Translations under genes and position numbers: made by a program
The notes under the pieces: generated by a model
What the model was told of the DNA's origin: nothing
The model's input: the letters and a program-made list of their open reading frames with translations, nothing else
Databases searched by the model: none
Assembly: GCF_023073335.1 (NCBI RefSeq)
Contig: NZ_JADPJG010000032.1
Span: forward strand, 372,001 to 436,000
DNA: 64,000 nt
Source: Bradyrhizobium sp. 21
Lineage (GTDB): Bacteria > Pseudomonadota > Alphaproteobacteria > Rhizobiales > Xanthobacteraceae
Direction of reading: 5' to 3'
In this document: positions 16,957-27,201 of the stretch, one piece after another
Layout of the letters: each line of letters opens with the position of its first letter
How positions within the stretch are numbered: position 1 is the first letter of the stretch

Positions 16957-18282
16957 ATGCGGCTTTTGGGATTTTTCCATCTCAGGAGCATCAGCGGCCA
17001 GATCGCCGCGCTCGTCGTGGTGTCGATCGTCGCGCTTCATGTCATCATCACGGCGGGTTTTCTGATGACGCGGCCGGACCGCGCGGCGGCACCGCCCGAC
17101 AGCGAGCATGAACTCGTCAATGCGGCGCTGCTGCTGTCTGCGGCCGACGCGAGCGAGCGGCCGCGCCTTCTCGCCGACATCGCGCGCGCCTTTCCGGAGC
17201 TGCGGGTCGAAGCGATCGCGCCCGGCTCCGTGACGGCCGCCGGCGATCGCGAGGGCCCGCATTTGCACGGCATGCGCCGCCATCTCGGTGAGGGCTACAA
17301 GGTCGTCACGCTGGCGCCGAACGGCGGCTCGTCCCGGACCGGCATCCAGCTGCCCGACGGCACCACGATCGCCGGCCATATCGAACGGGGGCGGCCGGGC
17401 TGGTTCTGGGGCAATCCCTTGATATCGACGCTGCTGTCTGCCGTGATCAGCGTGACGCTGCTCGGCGTATGGGCAGCTCATGCGCTCGCCGCGCCGCTGT
17501 CGTCGTTTGCAAGAGCGGCCGAAAGCTTCAGCCTGGACGGGACGGCGGATCCGCTGCCGGAGCGCGGCCCGGAGGAGATCCGCTCGGTCGCGCGCGCGCT
17601 CAACCGCATGCACGAGCGGATCGCGCGGCTGATGTCGGATCGCACCAGGATGCTGGCCGCGATCAGCCACGACCTGCGCACACCGATCACGCGGCTGCGC
17701 CTGCGCGCCGAGTTCATCGAGGACGAAGGCAACCGCAAGCGCATGCTGATCGATCTCGACCAGATGCGCTCGATGCTGGAATCCGTGCTGTCGCTGTTGC
17801 GCAACGACCGCCAGATCGAGGCGGTGACGCTGGTCGACATCGCGAGCACGCTGCAGCTCATCGCCGACCAGTTCGGCGACATGGGCCATGTCGTGCACTA
17901 TGACGGCCCGCAATCTGCGGCCGCCGCGGGCCGGCCCGACGATCTGCATCGCGGCGTCACCAACCTCGTCGAGAACGCGGTGCGCTTCGGCGCCGAGGTG
18001 ACGATCCGCCTCGACATATCGAGCACCAGGCTCGTCATCGACGTCGAGGACGACGGTCCCGGCATTTCGGATGCACGCAAGCAGGAGATGCTGGAGCCGT
18101 TCGTGCGCGGCGACGACGCCCGCACCATGGACGAGTCCACCGGCTTCGGGCTCGGCCTGTCGATCGCGCGCGCGATCGCGGTCGCCCATGGCGGCGAGCT
18201 GTCGCTGCACGACCGCGAGCCGCACGGGCTGATCGTGCGGATGCAATTGCCGGTGTGGCAACAGCCGCGGCTGGCGGCTTAG
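16957..18282 (+). CDS. Sensor histidine kinase partner (EnvZ-like)
   Basis: Membrane sensor kinase of 441 residues. Membrane helix 1 is IAALVVVSIVALHVIITAGFL (about 15-35) and helix 2 is LISTLLSAVISVTLLGVWAA (about 155-175), enclosing a periplasmic sensor. A HAMP segment follows (PLSSFARAAESFSLDG). The H-box is AAISHDLRTPITRLRLR with H238. The ATPase has the N-box NLVENAVRFG, DVEDDGPGIS and GFGLGLSIARAIAVAHGG. The signal is unknown. Confidence 0.9.
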   Translation: MRLLGFFHLRSISGQIAALVVVSIVALHVIITAGFLMTRPDRAAAPPDSEHELVNAALLLSAADASERPRLLADIARAFPELRVEAIAPGSVTAAGDREGPHLHGMRRHLGEGYKVVTLAPNGGSSRTGIQLPDGTTIAGHIERGRPGWFWGNPLISTLLSAVISVTLLGVWAAHALAAPLSSFARAAESFSLDGTADPLPERGPEEIRSVARALNRMHERIARLMSDRTRMLAAISHDLRTPITRLRLRAEFIEDEGNRKRMLIDLDQMRSMLESVLSLLRNDRQIEAVTLVDIASTLQLIADQFGDMGHVVHYDGPQSAAAAGRPDDLHRGVTNLVENAVRFGAEVTIRLDISSTRLVIDVEDDGPGISDARKQEMLEPFVRGDDARTMDESTGFGLGLSIARAIAVAHGGELSLHDREPHGLIVRMQLPVWQQPRLAA

Positions 18283-18284
18283 CT

Positions 18285-18515
18285 TCAGGCCGCAAGCGGC
18301 GGGTGCGCGATGGGCACTTCGTCGAAGATCGCGATCGCCTCGAAGCGGTAGCCGCAGGCGTGGCAGGTCCAGAGGTAGGAGACGCGCCCCTCACCCGGCT
18401 CGATCCAGTCGGGCTGGGCGATCGGCGTGCCGCATTGGGCACAGGGGTTTTGTCTGGGGATCTCATGGGTTGGGATATCGCCATTGGTGACGTTGACCAT
18501 GGTTGCTTTTGTCAT
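18285..18515 (-). CDS. Small zinc-ribbon protein
   Basis: Protein of 76 residues with two CxxC pairs, CAQCGTPIAQPDW and WTCHACGYRFEA, 26 residues apart, which should bind one zinc. It starts with MTKATMVNVTNGDIPTHEIP. It converges on the sensor kinase gene, with the stops 2 bp apart. The role is unknown; similar small ribbon proteins are common in Bradyrhizobium. Confidence 0.75.
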   Translation of the reverse strand: MTKATMVNVTNGDIPTHEIPRQNPCAQCGTPIAQPDWIEPGEGRVSYLWTCHACGYRFEAIAIFDEVPIAHPPLAA

Positions 18516-18748
18516 GGCACCTCTCCCGATTCGCTGGCCGCTTCATACTCGCTTTCGCATGCGTGCGCGAATAGACAGGCGTGCTGTCGCGGGTTGTCCG
18601 TCTGATGGAACTCCTGCGCCACCTTTGAGTCGTCACAGCGGCTCGGCGCCCCGAAAAAGTTAACGGCGGCGTTTGGTCACATCATCGCCGCGTTCGGGAG
18701 GCCTAACGGCACCGGGGGCAGGTTACTCAGGGACGTCCGGGACATTCG

Positions 18749-19297
18749 ATGAAAATCTTACATGTTGCCGCGCTGCTCGCGGCCGGACTGATTTTGCCCC
18801 AGGCCGCATTCGCGGGCGAAGCCGAATATTCCGAGATGGTCGCGGCCCATGCGCGCGCCAACGGCGTGCCGGAAGCGCTGGTGCACCGCGTGATCATGCG
18901 CGAGAGCCGCTACCAGCCCGGCCTGGTCGGCCATGGCGGCACCATCGGGCTGATGCAGATCAAGCTCGCGACCGCCCGCGGGGTCGGCTACACCGGCGAT
19001 GCCGCAGGCCTGCGCGACCCCAACACCAACCTCACCTATGCCGTGAAGTATCTGGCCGGCGCCTATCACGCCGCCAATGGCGATCACGCCCGAGCCGTGC
19101 GTTATTTCGCGGGCGGCTATTACTACGCCGCGAAGCGGCAGCGGCAGGAGACTATGCAGGTCGCCAATATGGGCGAGCCCAGTATGGGCCAGCCCTGGCT
19201 CGAGCCGAACGGCAATCCGCAGCCGATGTTCGGTACCGTGCCGCACCGGAAGCTCGCCCAGCGCGTCCGCAACGCCCGGGCACAGGCCCTGAAGTAG
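18749..19297 (+). CDS. Lytic transglycosylase (SLT domain)
   Basis: Periplasmic peptidoglycan lytic transglycosylase, 182 residues. The signal peptide MKILHVAALLAAGLILPQAAFA is followed by the SLT domain with the catalytic Glu at residue 52 in VIMRESRYQP, then GTIGLMQIKLATARGVGYTG and NLTYAVKYLAGAY. It is shorter than Slt70 and consists of signal plus catalytic domain plus a short basic tail (HRKLAQRVRNARAQALK). Confidence 0.87.
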   Translation: MKILHVAALLAAGLILPQAAFAGEAEYSEMVAAHARANGVPEALVHRVIMRESRYQPGLVGHGGTIGLMQIKLATARGVGYTGDAAGLRDPNTNLTYAVKYLAGAYHAANGDHARAVRYFAGGYYYAAKRQRQETMQVANMGEPSMGQPWLEPNGNPQPMFGTVPHRKLAQRVRNARAQALK

Positions 19298-19302
19298 CCT
19301 TC

Positions 19303-19434
19303 GTGTCCCGGGCAAGCTGCGGCGCAAAGCGCCGCGGCGCTGACCCGGGACCCAGGGCCACGCGCACAAATGGGCCCCGGCTCTGCCACGCACCACGCCG
19401 CAAAGGGGGCACGCTGCATCGCGTCCGGGGCACG
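19303..19434. repeat. Family E repeat copy 1
   Basis: Contains CCCGGGCAAGC, GGGACCCAG, CCCCGGCTCTGC and GCGTCCGGGGCACG in the same order as the copy at 25704. Outer GTGTCCCGGG and CCGGGGCACG are complementary, giving a large hairpin of about 130 bp. Confidence 0.8.
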
Positions 19435-19493
19435 ATCGGTGGGGTTCCCGGCAACATGCGTTGACACAGCCCGTCACTGGCCTACATTAGAGC

Positions 19494-19619
19494 CGTTCCG
19501 AGGGGTGCTCCGAGGAGGAGCTGAGATACCGCTAAATGGGCAAGCCTGCACGTCAGCAAGCCGGCCCAGGACCGCGGTGACCCTTTGAACCTGATCCGGG
19601 TCATGCCGGCGAAGGGACA
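19494..19619 (+). promoter_or_regulatory. TPP (THI-box) riboswitch controlling thiO and downstream genes
   Basis: Conserved thiamine pyrophosphate aptamer segments are present in order: AGGGGTGCTC, GCTGAGATACC, ACCCTTTGAACCTGATCCGG, GTCATGCCGGCGAAGGGA. P1 can form between GTTCC (19495-19499) and GGGAC (19614-19618). The 3' strand of P1 and the purine run GAAGGGACAGGG immediately precede the thiO start at 19623, so ligand binding should hide the ribosome-binding site. No separate terminator hairpin is seen, so control is probably translational. Confidence 0.93.
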
Positions 19620-19622
19620 GGG

Positions 19623-20633
19623 ATGTTGCAGACGACCAAGCGACCGGATTCCCCGGTATCCATTATCGGCGCAGGCATTGCAGGCGCCTGGCAGGCCTTG
19701 CTGTTCGCGCAGGCCGGCCACGTCGTCACCCTGCACGAGCGCGGTGACGCCGACATGACCGATGCCACCAGCCATTGGGCCGGCGGCATGCTCGCGCCTT
19801 ATTGCGAGGCGGAGGTTTCCGAACCGATCATCTCCAGGCTCGGCCTGCGCTCGCTCGACATCTGGCGGCGCGAGCTGCCCGACACGCCCTTCAACGGCTC
19901 GCTCGTCGTCGCCCATCCGCGCGAGCGCAACGATTTCGAGCGCTTCGCCCGGATGACCGAGGGCCATCGCCGGCTCGATGCCGCAGGCCTCGCCGAGCTC
20001 GAGCCGTCGCTGGAAGGCCGCTTCCGCGATGCGCTGTTCTTCCCGACCGAAGGCCATGTCGAGCCGCGCCGCGTGCTGCCGAAACTGCACGCGCGCATCC
20101 GCGCCGCCGGGGGCACCATCAAGTTCGGAAGCGATGTCGCCGCACGGGATCTCGACGGCATCGTGATCGACTGCCGCGGCCTTGCCGCGCGCGACGAGCA
20201 GCCGGACTTGCGCGGCGTCAAGGGCGAGATGATCCTGATCGAGACCAGCGAGGTGCAGCTGGCGCGCCCTGTGCGGCTGATCCATCCGCGCTGGCCGCTC
20301 TACGTGATCCCGCGCGAGGACAATCTGTTCATGCTCGGCGCGACCTCGATCGAGGCCGAGGACACCGGCGTCAGCGTGCGCTCGGCGCTGGAGCTCTTGG
20401 GTGCCGCCTACGCCGTGCATCCCGCCTTCGGCGAGGCCCGCATCGTCGAATTCGGCTCCGGCCTCCGCCCTGCTTTTCCCGACAATCTGCCGCGCATCGG
20501 TGTTCGCGGTGACAAGATCGCCGTCAACGGCCTCTACCGCCACGGCTTCCTGATCGCGCCGGCGCTTGCCGAGCTGACGCTCGCCTTTGTCGAGCGCGGC
20601 CAGATCGACAATGAGGTGATGCAATGCGCGTGA
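19623..20633 (+). CDS. thiO: Glycine oxidase ThiO
   Basis: FAD-dependent amine oxidase of 336 residues that makes the dehydroglycine/iminoacetate used in thiazole synthesis. The N-terminal dinucleotide fold is VSIIGAGIAGAWQALLFAQAG; later DAO-family motifs are HVEPRRVLPKLHARIRAAG and the C-terminal GLRPAFPDNLPRIG and INGLYRHGFLIAPALAE-like segment. The start codon lies 4 bp after the riboswitch. It is the first gene of thiO-S-G-E. Confidence 0.92.
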   Translation: MLQTTKRPDSPVSIIGAGIAGAWQALLFAQAGHVVTLHERGDADMTDATSHWAGGMLAPYCEAEVSEPIISRLGLRSLDIWRRELPDTPFNGSLVVAHPRERNDFERFARMTEGHRRLDAAGLAELEPSLEGRFRDALFFPTEGHVEPRRVLPKLHARIRAAGGTIKFGSDVAARDLDGIVIDCRGLAARDEQPDLRGVKGEMILIETSEVQLARPVRLIHPRWPLYVIPREDNLFMLGATSIEAEDTGVSVRSALELLGAAYAVHPAFGEARIVEFGSGLRPAFPDNLPRIGVRGDKIAVNGLYRHGFLIAPALAELTLAFVERGQIDNEVMQCA

Positions 20634-20655
20634 TCGTCCAATGCTTGTGATCGTC
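20622..20655 (+). repeat. 17-bp tandem duplication at the thiO/thiS junction
   Basis: Units 20622-20638 and 20639-20655 differ at two positions (GC versus TT). The first contains the thiO stop TGA and an ATG with the same following codons as thiS (M-x-V-I-V) that is out of frame with thiS. The second contains the real thiS start. Confidence 0.75.
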
Positions 20656-20838
20656 AACGGCGAGCAGCGCGAGATAAATTCGGCCAGCGTCGACGCGCTG
20701 CTGAGCGAGCTCGACTACGAGGGCACGCATTTCGCGATCGCGCTGAACTACGACGTCGTGCCGAAAAGCCGCTGGGCCGAGACCCACCTCAAGGCGGGCG
20801 ACGAGATCGAGATCATCACGCCGCGGCAGGGAGGGTGA
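20641..20838 (+). CDS. thiS: Sulfur carrier protein ThiS
   Basis: Ubiquitin-like sulfur carrier of 65 residues ending in the required GlyGly (ITPRQGG), which is thiocarboxylated and donates sulfur to ThiG. The start MLVIVNGEQREINSA is typical. It lies 7 bp after thiO. Confidence 0.92.
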   Translation: MLVIVNGEQREINSASVDALLSELDYEGTHFAIALNYDVVPKSRWAETHLKAGDEIEIITPRQGG

Positions 20839-20864
20839 GCGGGATGAAGGCACACGCTATCCAC

Positions 20865-20980
20865 GTCGTCCCGGCGAAGGCCGGGACCCATAGCCACCGC
20901 TGTTCATTGGACGGACGGCGATTGCCAGAGTGCCCCAAGACAAATCACGCGGTATGGGTCCCGGCCTTCGCCGGGACGAC
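20865..20980. repeat. Family F repeat between thiS and thiG
   Basis: The outer arms GTCGTCCCGGCGAAGGCCGG and CCGGCCTTCGCCGGGACGAC are a perfect inverted repeat extending inwards through GGACCCATA/TATGGGTCC. It inserts a 116-bp hairpin into the thiamine operon. Confidence 0.9.
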
Positions 20981-21004
20981 ATTTGAATTCGCGGAGACAC
21001 CTTC

Positions 21005-21787
21005 ATGGTGACCTTCTACGGCAAGACCTTCGCCTCCCGCCTGCTGATCGGCAGCGCGCTCTATCCCTCGCCTGCGATCATGCAAGGCGCGATCCGTGCC
21101 TCGGGCTCGAACATCGTCACGGTGTCGCTGCGGCGCGAATCCGCCGGCGGCAAAACTGGCGACGCGTTCTGGAATCTGATCCGCGAGCTCGACGTCACCG
21201 TGCTGCCGAACACCGCCGGCTGCCGCAGCGTGCGCGAAGCCGTGACTACCGCAAAACTCGCGCGCGAATTGTTCGGCACGTCCTGGATCAAGCTGGAAGT
21301 CATCGCCGACAACGACACGCTGCAGCCCGATGTCATTGGTCTGGTCGAGGCCGCCGCCATCCTGATCAAGGACGGCTTTGAGGTGTTCCCCTATTGCACC
21401 GAGGATCTCTCGGTCGCCAACCGCCTGGTCGACGCCGGCTGCAAGGTGGTGATGCCGTGGGCCGCTCCCATCGGCAGCGCGAAGGGCATCACCAACCGCG
21501 ACGCGCTGAAACTGATGCGCGAGCGGCTGCCCGACATCACGCTGGTGGTCGACGCCGGCTTAGGGGCGCCGTCGCATGCGGCAGAGGCGCTGGAGCTCGG
21601 CTACGACGCCGTGCTGCTCAACACCGCCATCGCCAAAGCCGCCGATCCCGTCGCCATGGCCAACGCCTTCCGCCTCGGCTGTGATGCCGGCCGCACCGCA
21701 TACGAAGCCGGGCTGATGAACGCCCGCGACTTCGCCTCCCCCTCCACTCCTGTCGTTGGGACACCTTTTTGGCATGCCGTATCCTGA
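21005..21787 (+). CDS. thiG: Thiazole synthase ThiG
   Basis: TIM-barrel thiazole synthase, 260 residues. The Schiff-base Lys is in TSWIKLEVIADN, and the phosphate-binding glycine region is in VVDAGLGAPSHAAEALELG. It opens with MVTFYGKTFASRLLIGSALYP. It overlaps thiE by 14 bp. The gene is separated from thiS by repeat F. Confidence 0.92.
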   Translation: MVTFYGKTFASRLLIGSALYPSPAIMQGAIRASGSNIVTVSLRRESAGGKTGDAFWNLIRELDVTVLPNTAGCRSVREAVTTAKLARELFGTSWIKLEVIADNDTLQPDVIGLVEAAAILIKDGFEVFPYCTEDLSVANRLVDAGCKVVMPWAAPIGSAKGITNRDALKLMRERLPDITLVVDAGLGAPSHAAEALELGYDAVLLNTAIAKAADPVAMANAFRLGCDAGRTAYEAGLMNARDFASPSTPVVGTPFWHAVS

Positions 21788-22382
21788 TCGCTTCTATCCC
21801 GTCGTCGACAGCCTCGCCTGGGTCGAGCGCCTGACCAGGCTCGGCGTCGGCACCATCCAGCTGCGCGCAAAGGACCTCGACGATTCGCAGTCGCTCCAGA
21901 TGGTCAGCGACGCGCTGGCGATCACCAAGGGCACGCAGGCCAGGCTCGTCGTCAACGACTATTGGCGCGCGGCGATTGTCGCGGGTGCAAAGTACCTGCA
22001 TCTCGGCCAGGAGGACCTTGCCGACGCGGACCTCAACTCCATCCGCGAGGCCGGCCTGTCGCTCGGCATCTCCACCCATGACGAGGACGAGCTTGCGACC
22101 GCGCTCGCCGCAAAACCCGACTATGTCGCGCTGGGCCCGATCTTCTTCACCACGCTCAAGTCGATGCGCTTCGAACCGCAGGGCATTCCAAAGATCACGG
22201 AATGGAAGAAACTCATCGGCCCCATTCCGCTGGTCGCGATCGGCGGCATCAAGTTCGAGCACGCCGCGGAGATTTTTGCGGCAGGCGCGGATTCCATCGC
22301 CGTCGTCAGCGACATCACCCAGAATGCCGACCCGGATGCGCGGGTACGGCAATGGCTCGGCCTGTCCGCGGAGGCCGCGTGA
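21774..22382 (+). CDS. thiE: Thiamine phosphate synthase ThiE
   Basis: Joins the thiazole and pyrimidine halves into thiamine phosphate; 202 residues. Family segments are YPVVDSLAWVERLTRLGVGT, IQLRAKDL, RLVVNDYWRAAI, YVALGPIFFTT and VAIGGI. The ATG at 21774 gives the usual N-terminus and lies inside the end of thiG; a longer start 6 codons upstream is unlikely. Confidence 0.9.
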   Translation: MPYPDRFYPVVDSLAWVERLTRLGVGTIQLRAKDLDDSQSLQMVSDALAITKGTQARLVVNDYWRAAIVAGAKYLHLGQEDLADADLNSIREAGLSLGISTHDEDELATALAAKPDYVALGPIFFTTLKSMRFEPQGIPKITEWKKLIGPIPLVAIGGIKFEHAAEIFAAGADSIAVVSDITQNADPDARVRQWLGLSAEAA

Positions 22383-22410
22383 TGCACCTTACACTCTCCC
22401 CACACTTCGC

Positions 22411-22510
22411 GTCATCGCCCGGCTTGTCCGGGCGATCCAGTACGCCGCGGCCTTTCCGCATCCCACTACAGTCTCTGGAATACTGGATCCCCGCTTTCGC
22501 GGGGATGACA
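22411..22510. repeat. Family B repeat between thiE and thiC
   Basis: GTCATCGCCCGG-CTTGT-CCGGGCGAT forms the left hairpin and GGATCCCCGCTTTCGCGGGGATGACA the right one, with ATCCAGTA/TACTGGAT pairing between them. It occupies most of the 177-bp gap. Confidence 0.88.
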
Positions 22511-22559
22511 GCTGTAATCGACGTTCGCGCAGCGACGCCAACGAACTAAGGAGGATCCC

Positions 22560-24458
<1,899 letters not shown>

Positions 24459-24485
24459 ACGACGTTCTAACTCGGCGTGCTCACT

Positions 24486-25055
24486 ATGCGGTTTGAAGTC
24501 CTACCTGGATTACCGCCGTACGGCCCCCCAGCCGTATCGTTCACGGAGAACGGCCCTCGCGAATGGCGCGAGGGCCAAGTTGTTCGCTTCTATCCATCGG
24601 ATTCGGAACCGTGGGTTGGTAATTTTCTTGGTGGATTGACCAAATTCAGTTCGGTTCTGCGTCATCCGAACGGAAGCGACGTAATCGTTATCGCGATGGG
24701 CGAAGCCGTTGTCGTCGATCCCGAGACACGCACCTTGCGCGACCGTATTGGGGCTCAAATCGAGGAGATCTTTGTTCTCGAAGAAGAGAAGTCCGTTGTG
24801 TTTCGCAGCATAGTTGATTTCTGCGCGATCGCTGCGGACAATACCAAATGGCACAGTCCACGAGTTTCCTGGGACGGCTTTCGTGGTCTCAAGAGAAGCG
24901 GGCTGGAACTATCTGGCGAGGCATGGACTCCTATCCAGGACGCCTGGGTTCCTTTTCAGCTCGACCTCTCAAACGGGCAATGCCTCAACGCTATTTACCA
25001 AGCCGACATGAGCAGAGCGCGTGAGGTTGTCGCGAGACCAACCCCCAAATCATAG
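24486..25055 (+). CDS. Orphan protein of unknown function, AT-richer than neighbours
   Basis: Protein of 189 residues from the ATG at 24486, not recognised. It is soluble, with a beta-rich look: REWREGQVVRFYPSDSEPWVGNF, VIVIAMGEAVVVDPETR, ISWDGFRGL-like VSWDGFRGLKRSGLELSGE. The base composition is visibly lower in GC than thiC, with codons such as TTT, ATT and GTT common. It begins 28 bp after thiC and ends 13 bp before a family D repeat. The layout of a domain with PTI-type conserved tails suggests a laterally acquired gene; it might be an immunity-type protein, but I have no motif for that. Confidence 0.65.
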   Translation: MRFEVLPGLPPYGPPAVSFTENGPREWREGQVVRFYPSDSEPWVGNFLGGLTKFSSVLRHPNGSDVIVIAMGEAVVVDPETRTLRDRIGAQIEEIFVLEEEKSVVFRSIVDFCAIAADNTKWHSPRVSWDGFRGLKRSGLELSGEAWTPIQDAWVPFQLDLSNGQCLNAIYQADMSRAREVVARPTPKS

Positions 25056-25067
25056 GGGTAGCAAGCA

Positions 25068-25138
25068 TAGCCCAGATGAGCGCAGCGGCATCCGAGGTCT
25101 ATACCGTCCCGCATATCGCTCCGCTCATGCGGGCTACC
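25068..25138. repeat. Family D repeat copy 1
   Basis: Imperfect palindrome: TAGCCCAGATGAGCGCAGCG on the left and CGCTCCGCTCATGCGGGCTA on the right. The terminal tetranucleotide is degenerate (ATAG) here. Confidence 0.8.
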
Positions 25139-25154
25139 GACGTGGATAATTGAC

Positions 25155-25673
25155 GTGCCCGCCTCCGCCGTTCACCGCCTGCCCGACCAACTCCTCCCCA
25201 ACCTCCGCCTCGTCTTCGTCGGCACCGCGGCCAGCACGCGCTCGGCTGAACTCGGGCACTACTACGCCCATCCCGGCAACCGCTTCTGGGGCGCGCTACA
25301 TGAGGCCGGGATCACGCCGCGCCGCTATCAGCCCAGCGAGTTCGCAGCGCTGATCGCGCTTGGGATCGGCTTCACCGATCTCTCCAAGTCGGGCGCGGGG
25401 ATGGATCACCAGATCGCGGCGGAGACGATCGACGTGCCGGGATTCAAAGCCAAGATCGAACAGTTTCGCCCGAGGACGATTGCGTTCACGAGCAAGAAGG
25501 CGGCGAGCTTGTTTTATGGCAGGCCATCGAGTGGGATTGCGCTGGGGCGGCAACCACGCGACGAGAGCTCGCCGGAGATATTCGTGCTGCCCTCGCCATC
25601 AGGCGCTGCATCCGGGCACTGGACGCTGGAGCCGTGGCGGGAGCTGGGGAACTGGATCGCCGGGACGAAATAG
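25155..25673 (+). CDS. Uracil-DNA glycosylase superfamily protein, MUG-like
   Basis: DNA repair glycosylase of 172 residues starting with GTG. The active-site region is VFVGTAASTRSAELGHYYAHPGNRFW, similar to the GINPG...HPxNRFW region of MUG/TDG enzymes, with the second motif LPSPSGAASGHW near the C-terminus. In classic MUG the first motif has Asn in GINPG; here it is GTAAS, so the catalytic mechanism or substrate may differ. It lies between family D and E repeats. Confidence 0.75.
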   Translation: MPASAVHRLPDQLLPNLRLVFVGTAASTRSAELGHYYAHPGNRFWGALHEAGITPRRYQPSEFAALIALGIGFTDLSKSGAGMDHQIAAETIDVPGFKAKIEQFRPRTIAFTSKKAASLFYGRPSSGIALGRQPRDESSPEIFVLPSPSGAASGHWTLEPWRELGNWIAGTK

Positions 25674-25703
25674 GCGGGAAGGTCTCGGATTTCACATGCT
25701 CTC

Positions 25704-25827
25704 GTGTCCCGGGCAAGCGCAGCGCAGACCCGGGACCCAGAAGCTCGGGTGCGCACTCGGCATGGGCCCCGGCTCTGCAGCGCACCACGCCGCGAAGGGC
25801 GGCGCAGTGCGCAGCGTCCGGGGCACG
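25704..25827. repeat. Family E repeat copy 2
   Basis: Same order of blocks as 19303-19434 (GTGTCCCGGGCAAGC, CGGGACCCAG, CCCCGGCTCTGC, CACCACGCCGC, GCGTCCGGGGCACG). It separates the glycosylase from the convergent VOC gene. Confidence 0.85.
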
Positions 25828-25840
25828 GCAACCCCAGCCC

Positions 25841-26278
25841 TCACCCCGCATACGCCCGATCCAGATCCGCAATCACGATCTTCCTCATCTGCATCATCGC
25901 CTGCATGACACGGTTCGCCTTGCTGCGGTCGGGATCGCCGAGGTAGCGGCCGAGCGCTGACGGGATCACCTGCCAGGACAGGCCGAACTTGTCCTTGAGC
26001 CAGCCGCAGCGGGATTCCTCGCCGCCGTCGGCGGCGAGCCTGTCCCAGAAATAGTCGACCTCGCCTTGCGTCTCCACGCTGATGAAGAACGACACCGCCT
26101 CGTTGAACTTGTATTGCGGCCCGCCGTTGAGCGCGTTGAAGCGCTGGCCTTCGAGTTCGAACACCGCCATGAAGTCGCTGACGGTCTCAACCCTGGCGTT
26201 GGGGAACACCGATTTGTAGAAGGCGACGGCCTCCGGCACGTTGTTGTCGAACCAGAGAAACGGCGTGATGGAGGTCAT
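25841..26278 (-). CDS. VOC-fold protein, PhnB/3-dmu9-type
   Basis: Protein of 145 residues of the glyoxalase/VOC superfamily, PhnB-like subgroup. The opening MTSITPFLWFDNNVPEAVAFY and later FELEGQRFNALNGGPQYKFN, VSFFISVETQGEVDYFWDRL and CGWLKDKFGLSWQVIP are typical. Such proteins are usually annotated as 3-demethylubiquinone methyltransferase-like although no methyltransferase fold is present. The function is unknown. Confidence 0.85.
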   Translation of the reverse strand: MTSITPFLWFDNNVPEAVAFYKSVFPNARVETVSDFMAVFELEGQRFNALNGGPQYKFNEAVSFFISVETQGEVDYFWDRLAADGGEESRCGWLKDKFGLSWQVIPSALGRYLGDPDRSKANRVMQAMMQMRKIVIADLDRAYAG

Positions 26279-26380
26279 GAACGGATATCCTTTTGCCTCG
26301 GGCGGGCGCGCGGCGGCGCGCCGATGTTCCAAGGACGAGGCAGGAGACAACGATCCGACATTGGCGGCGGGATTTTCTTG

Positions 26381-26454
26381 TAGCCCGGATGAGCGATAGC
26401 GACACCCGGGGCCGGCAGCTGCCCCGCATTTCGCTATCGCTCATGCGAGCTACG
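26381..26454. repeat. Family D repeat copy 2
   Basis: GTAGCCCGGATGAGCGATAG (from 26380) and CTATCGCTCATGCGAGCTAC: an imperfect palindrome with GTAG...CTAC ends, 15-bp loop region with GGGGCCGGCAGCTGCCCC. Confidence 0.85.
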
Positions 26455-26542
26455 GGGTCCACGAAAACCCATTAACCTGTCGGAATCCATTCATTCCATT
26501 CGTCCTCCGAACGCAGAACGCGATCAACCCCGGAGCCCCTAC

Positions 26543-27190
26543 ATGCCCACCATCGCCGCCTTCGCAAGCTCACCCGACCGTGGCCGCGGACAAGCTCGCG
26601 ACATGCGGGTGCGCTGGGCGCTCGAGGAGGTCAGCCAGCCCTACGACGTGCGTCTGGTTTCGTTCGAGGACATGAAGGCGCCCGCGCATCTCTCCCTGCA
26701 TCCGTTCGGGCAGATTCCGACCTATGAGGACGGCGATCTCGCCTTGTTCGAGTCCGGCGCGATCGTGCTCCATATTGCCGAGCGCCATGCCGGGCTGCTG
26801 CCGACCGATCCGAACGCCCGGGCGCGCGCGATCGCGTGGATGTTTGCCGCGCTGAGCACGCTGGAGCCGCCGATCGTCGAGCTCGGGATGGCCATGCTGT
26901 TCGAGCGCGACAAGAGCTGGTACGCGGAGCGGCTGCCCATGCTCAGGGATCGCGTCCGTGTCAGGCTCGGCGAATTGTCCCGCCGCCTTGGCGAAGCCGA
27001 CTGGCTCGACGGCGCGTTCAGCGCCGGCGATCTGATGATGGTGACGGTGCTGCGCCGGTTGAACGCGTCGGGCCTGCTGGACGACTATCCAGATATCGCC
27101 GCCTATGTCGCCCGCGGCGAAGCGCGGCCGGCCTTCAGGCGCGCTTTCGACGCTCAACTGGCGGTTTTCATCGCCGCATCGAAGAGCTGA
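26543..27190 (+). CDS. Glutathione S-transferase family protein
   Basis: Cytosolic GST-fold protein, 215 residues. The thioredoxin-like N-domain has the conserved PFGQIPTYEDGDLALFESGAI (cis-Pro and ES motif for glutathione), the C-domain is helical (WMFAALSTLEPPIVELG, WLDGAFSAGDLMMVTVLRRL). The usual catalytic Tyr/Ser region is SSPDRGRGQARDMRVRW. The substrate is unknown. Two more GST-like genes lie at 28237 and 59843. Confidence 0.85.
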   Translation: MPTIAAFASSPDRGRGQARDMRVRWALEEVSQPYDVRLVSFEDMKAPAHLSLHPFGQIPTYEDGDLALFESGAIVLHIAERHAGLLPTDPNARARAIAWMFAALSTLEPPIVELGMAMLFERDKSWYAERLPMLRDRVRVRLGELSRRLGEADWLDGAFSAGDLMMVTVLRRLNASGLLDDYPDIAAYVARGEARPAFRRAFDAQLAVFIAASKS

Positions 27191-27201
27191 TAGCGTAGTT
27201 G

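Noticed and set aside
22383..22559. A second TPP riboswitch before thiC
   Set aside because: None of the conserved THI-box segments occur here; the gap is mostly a family B repeat.
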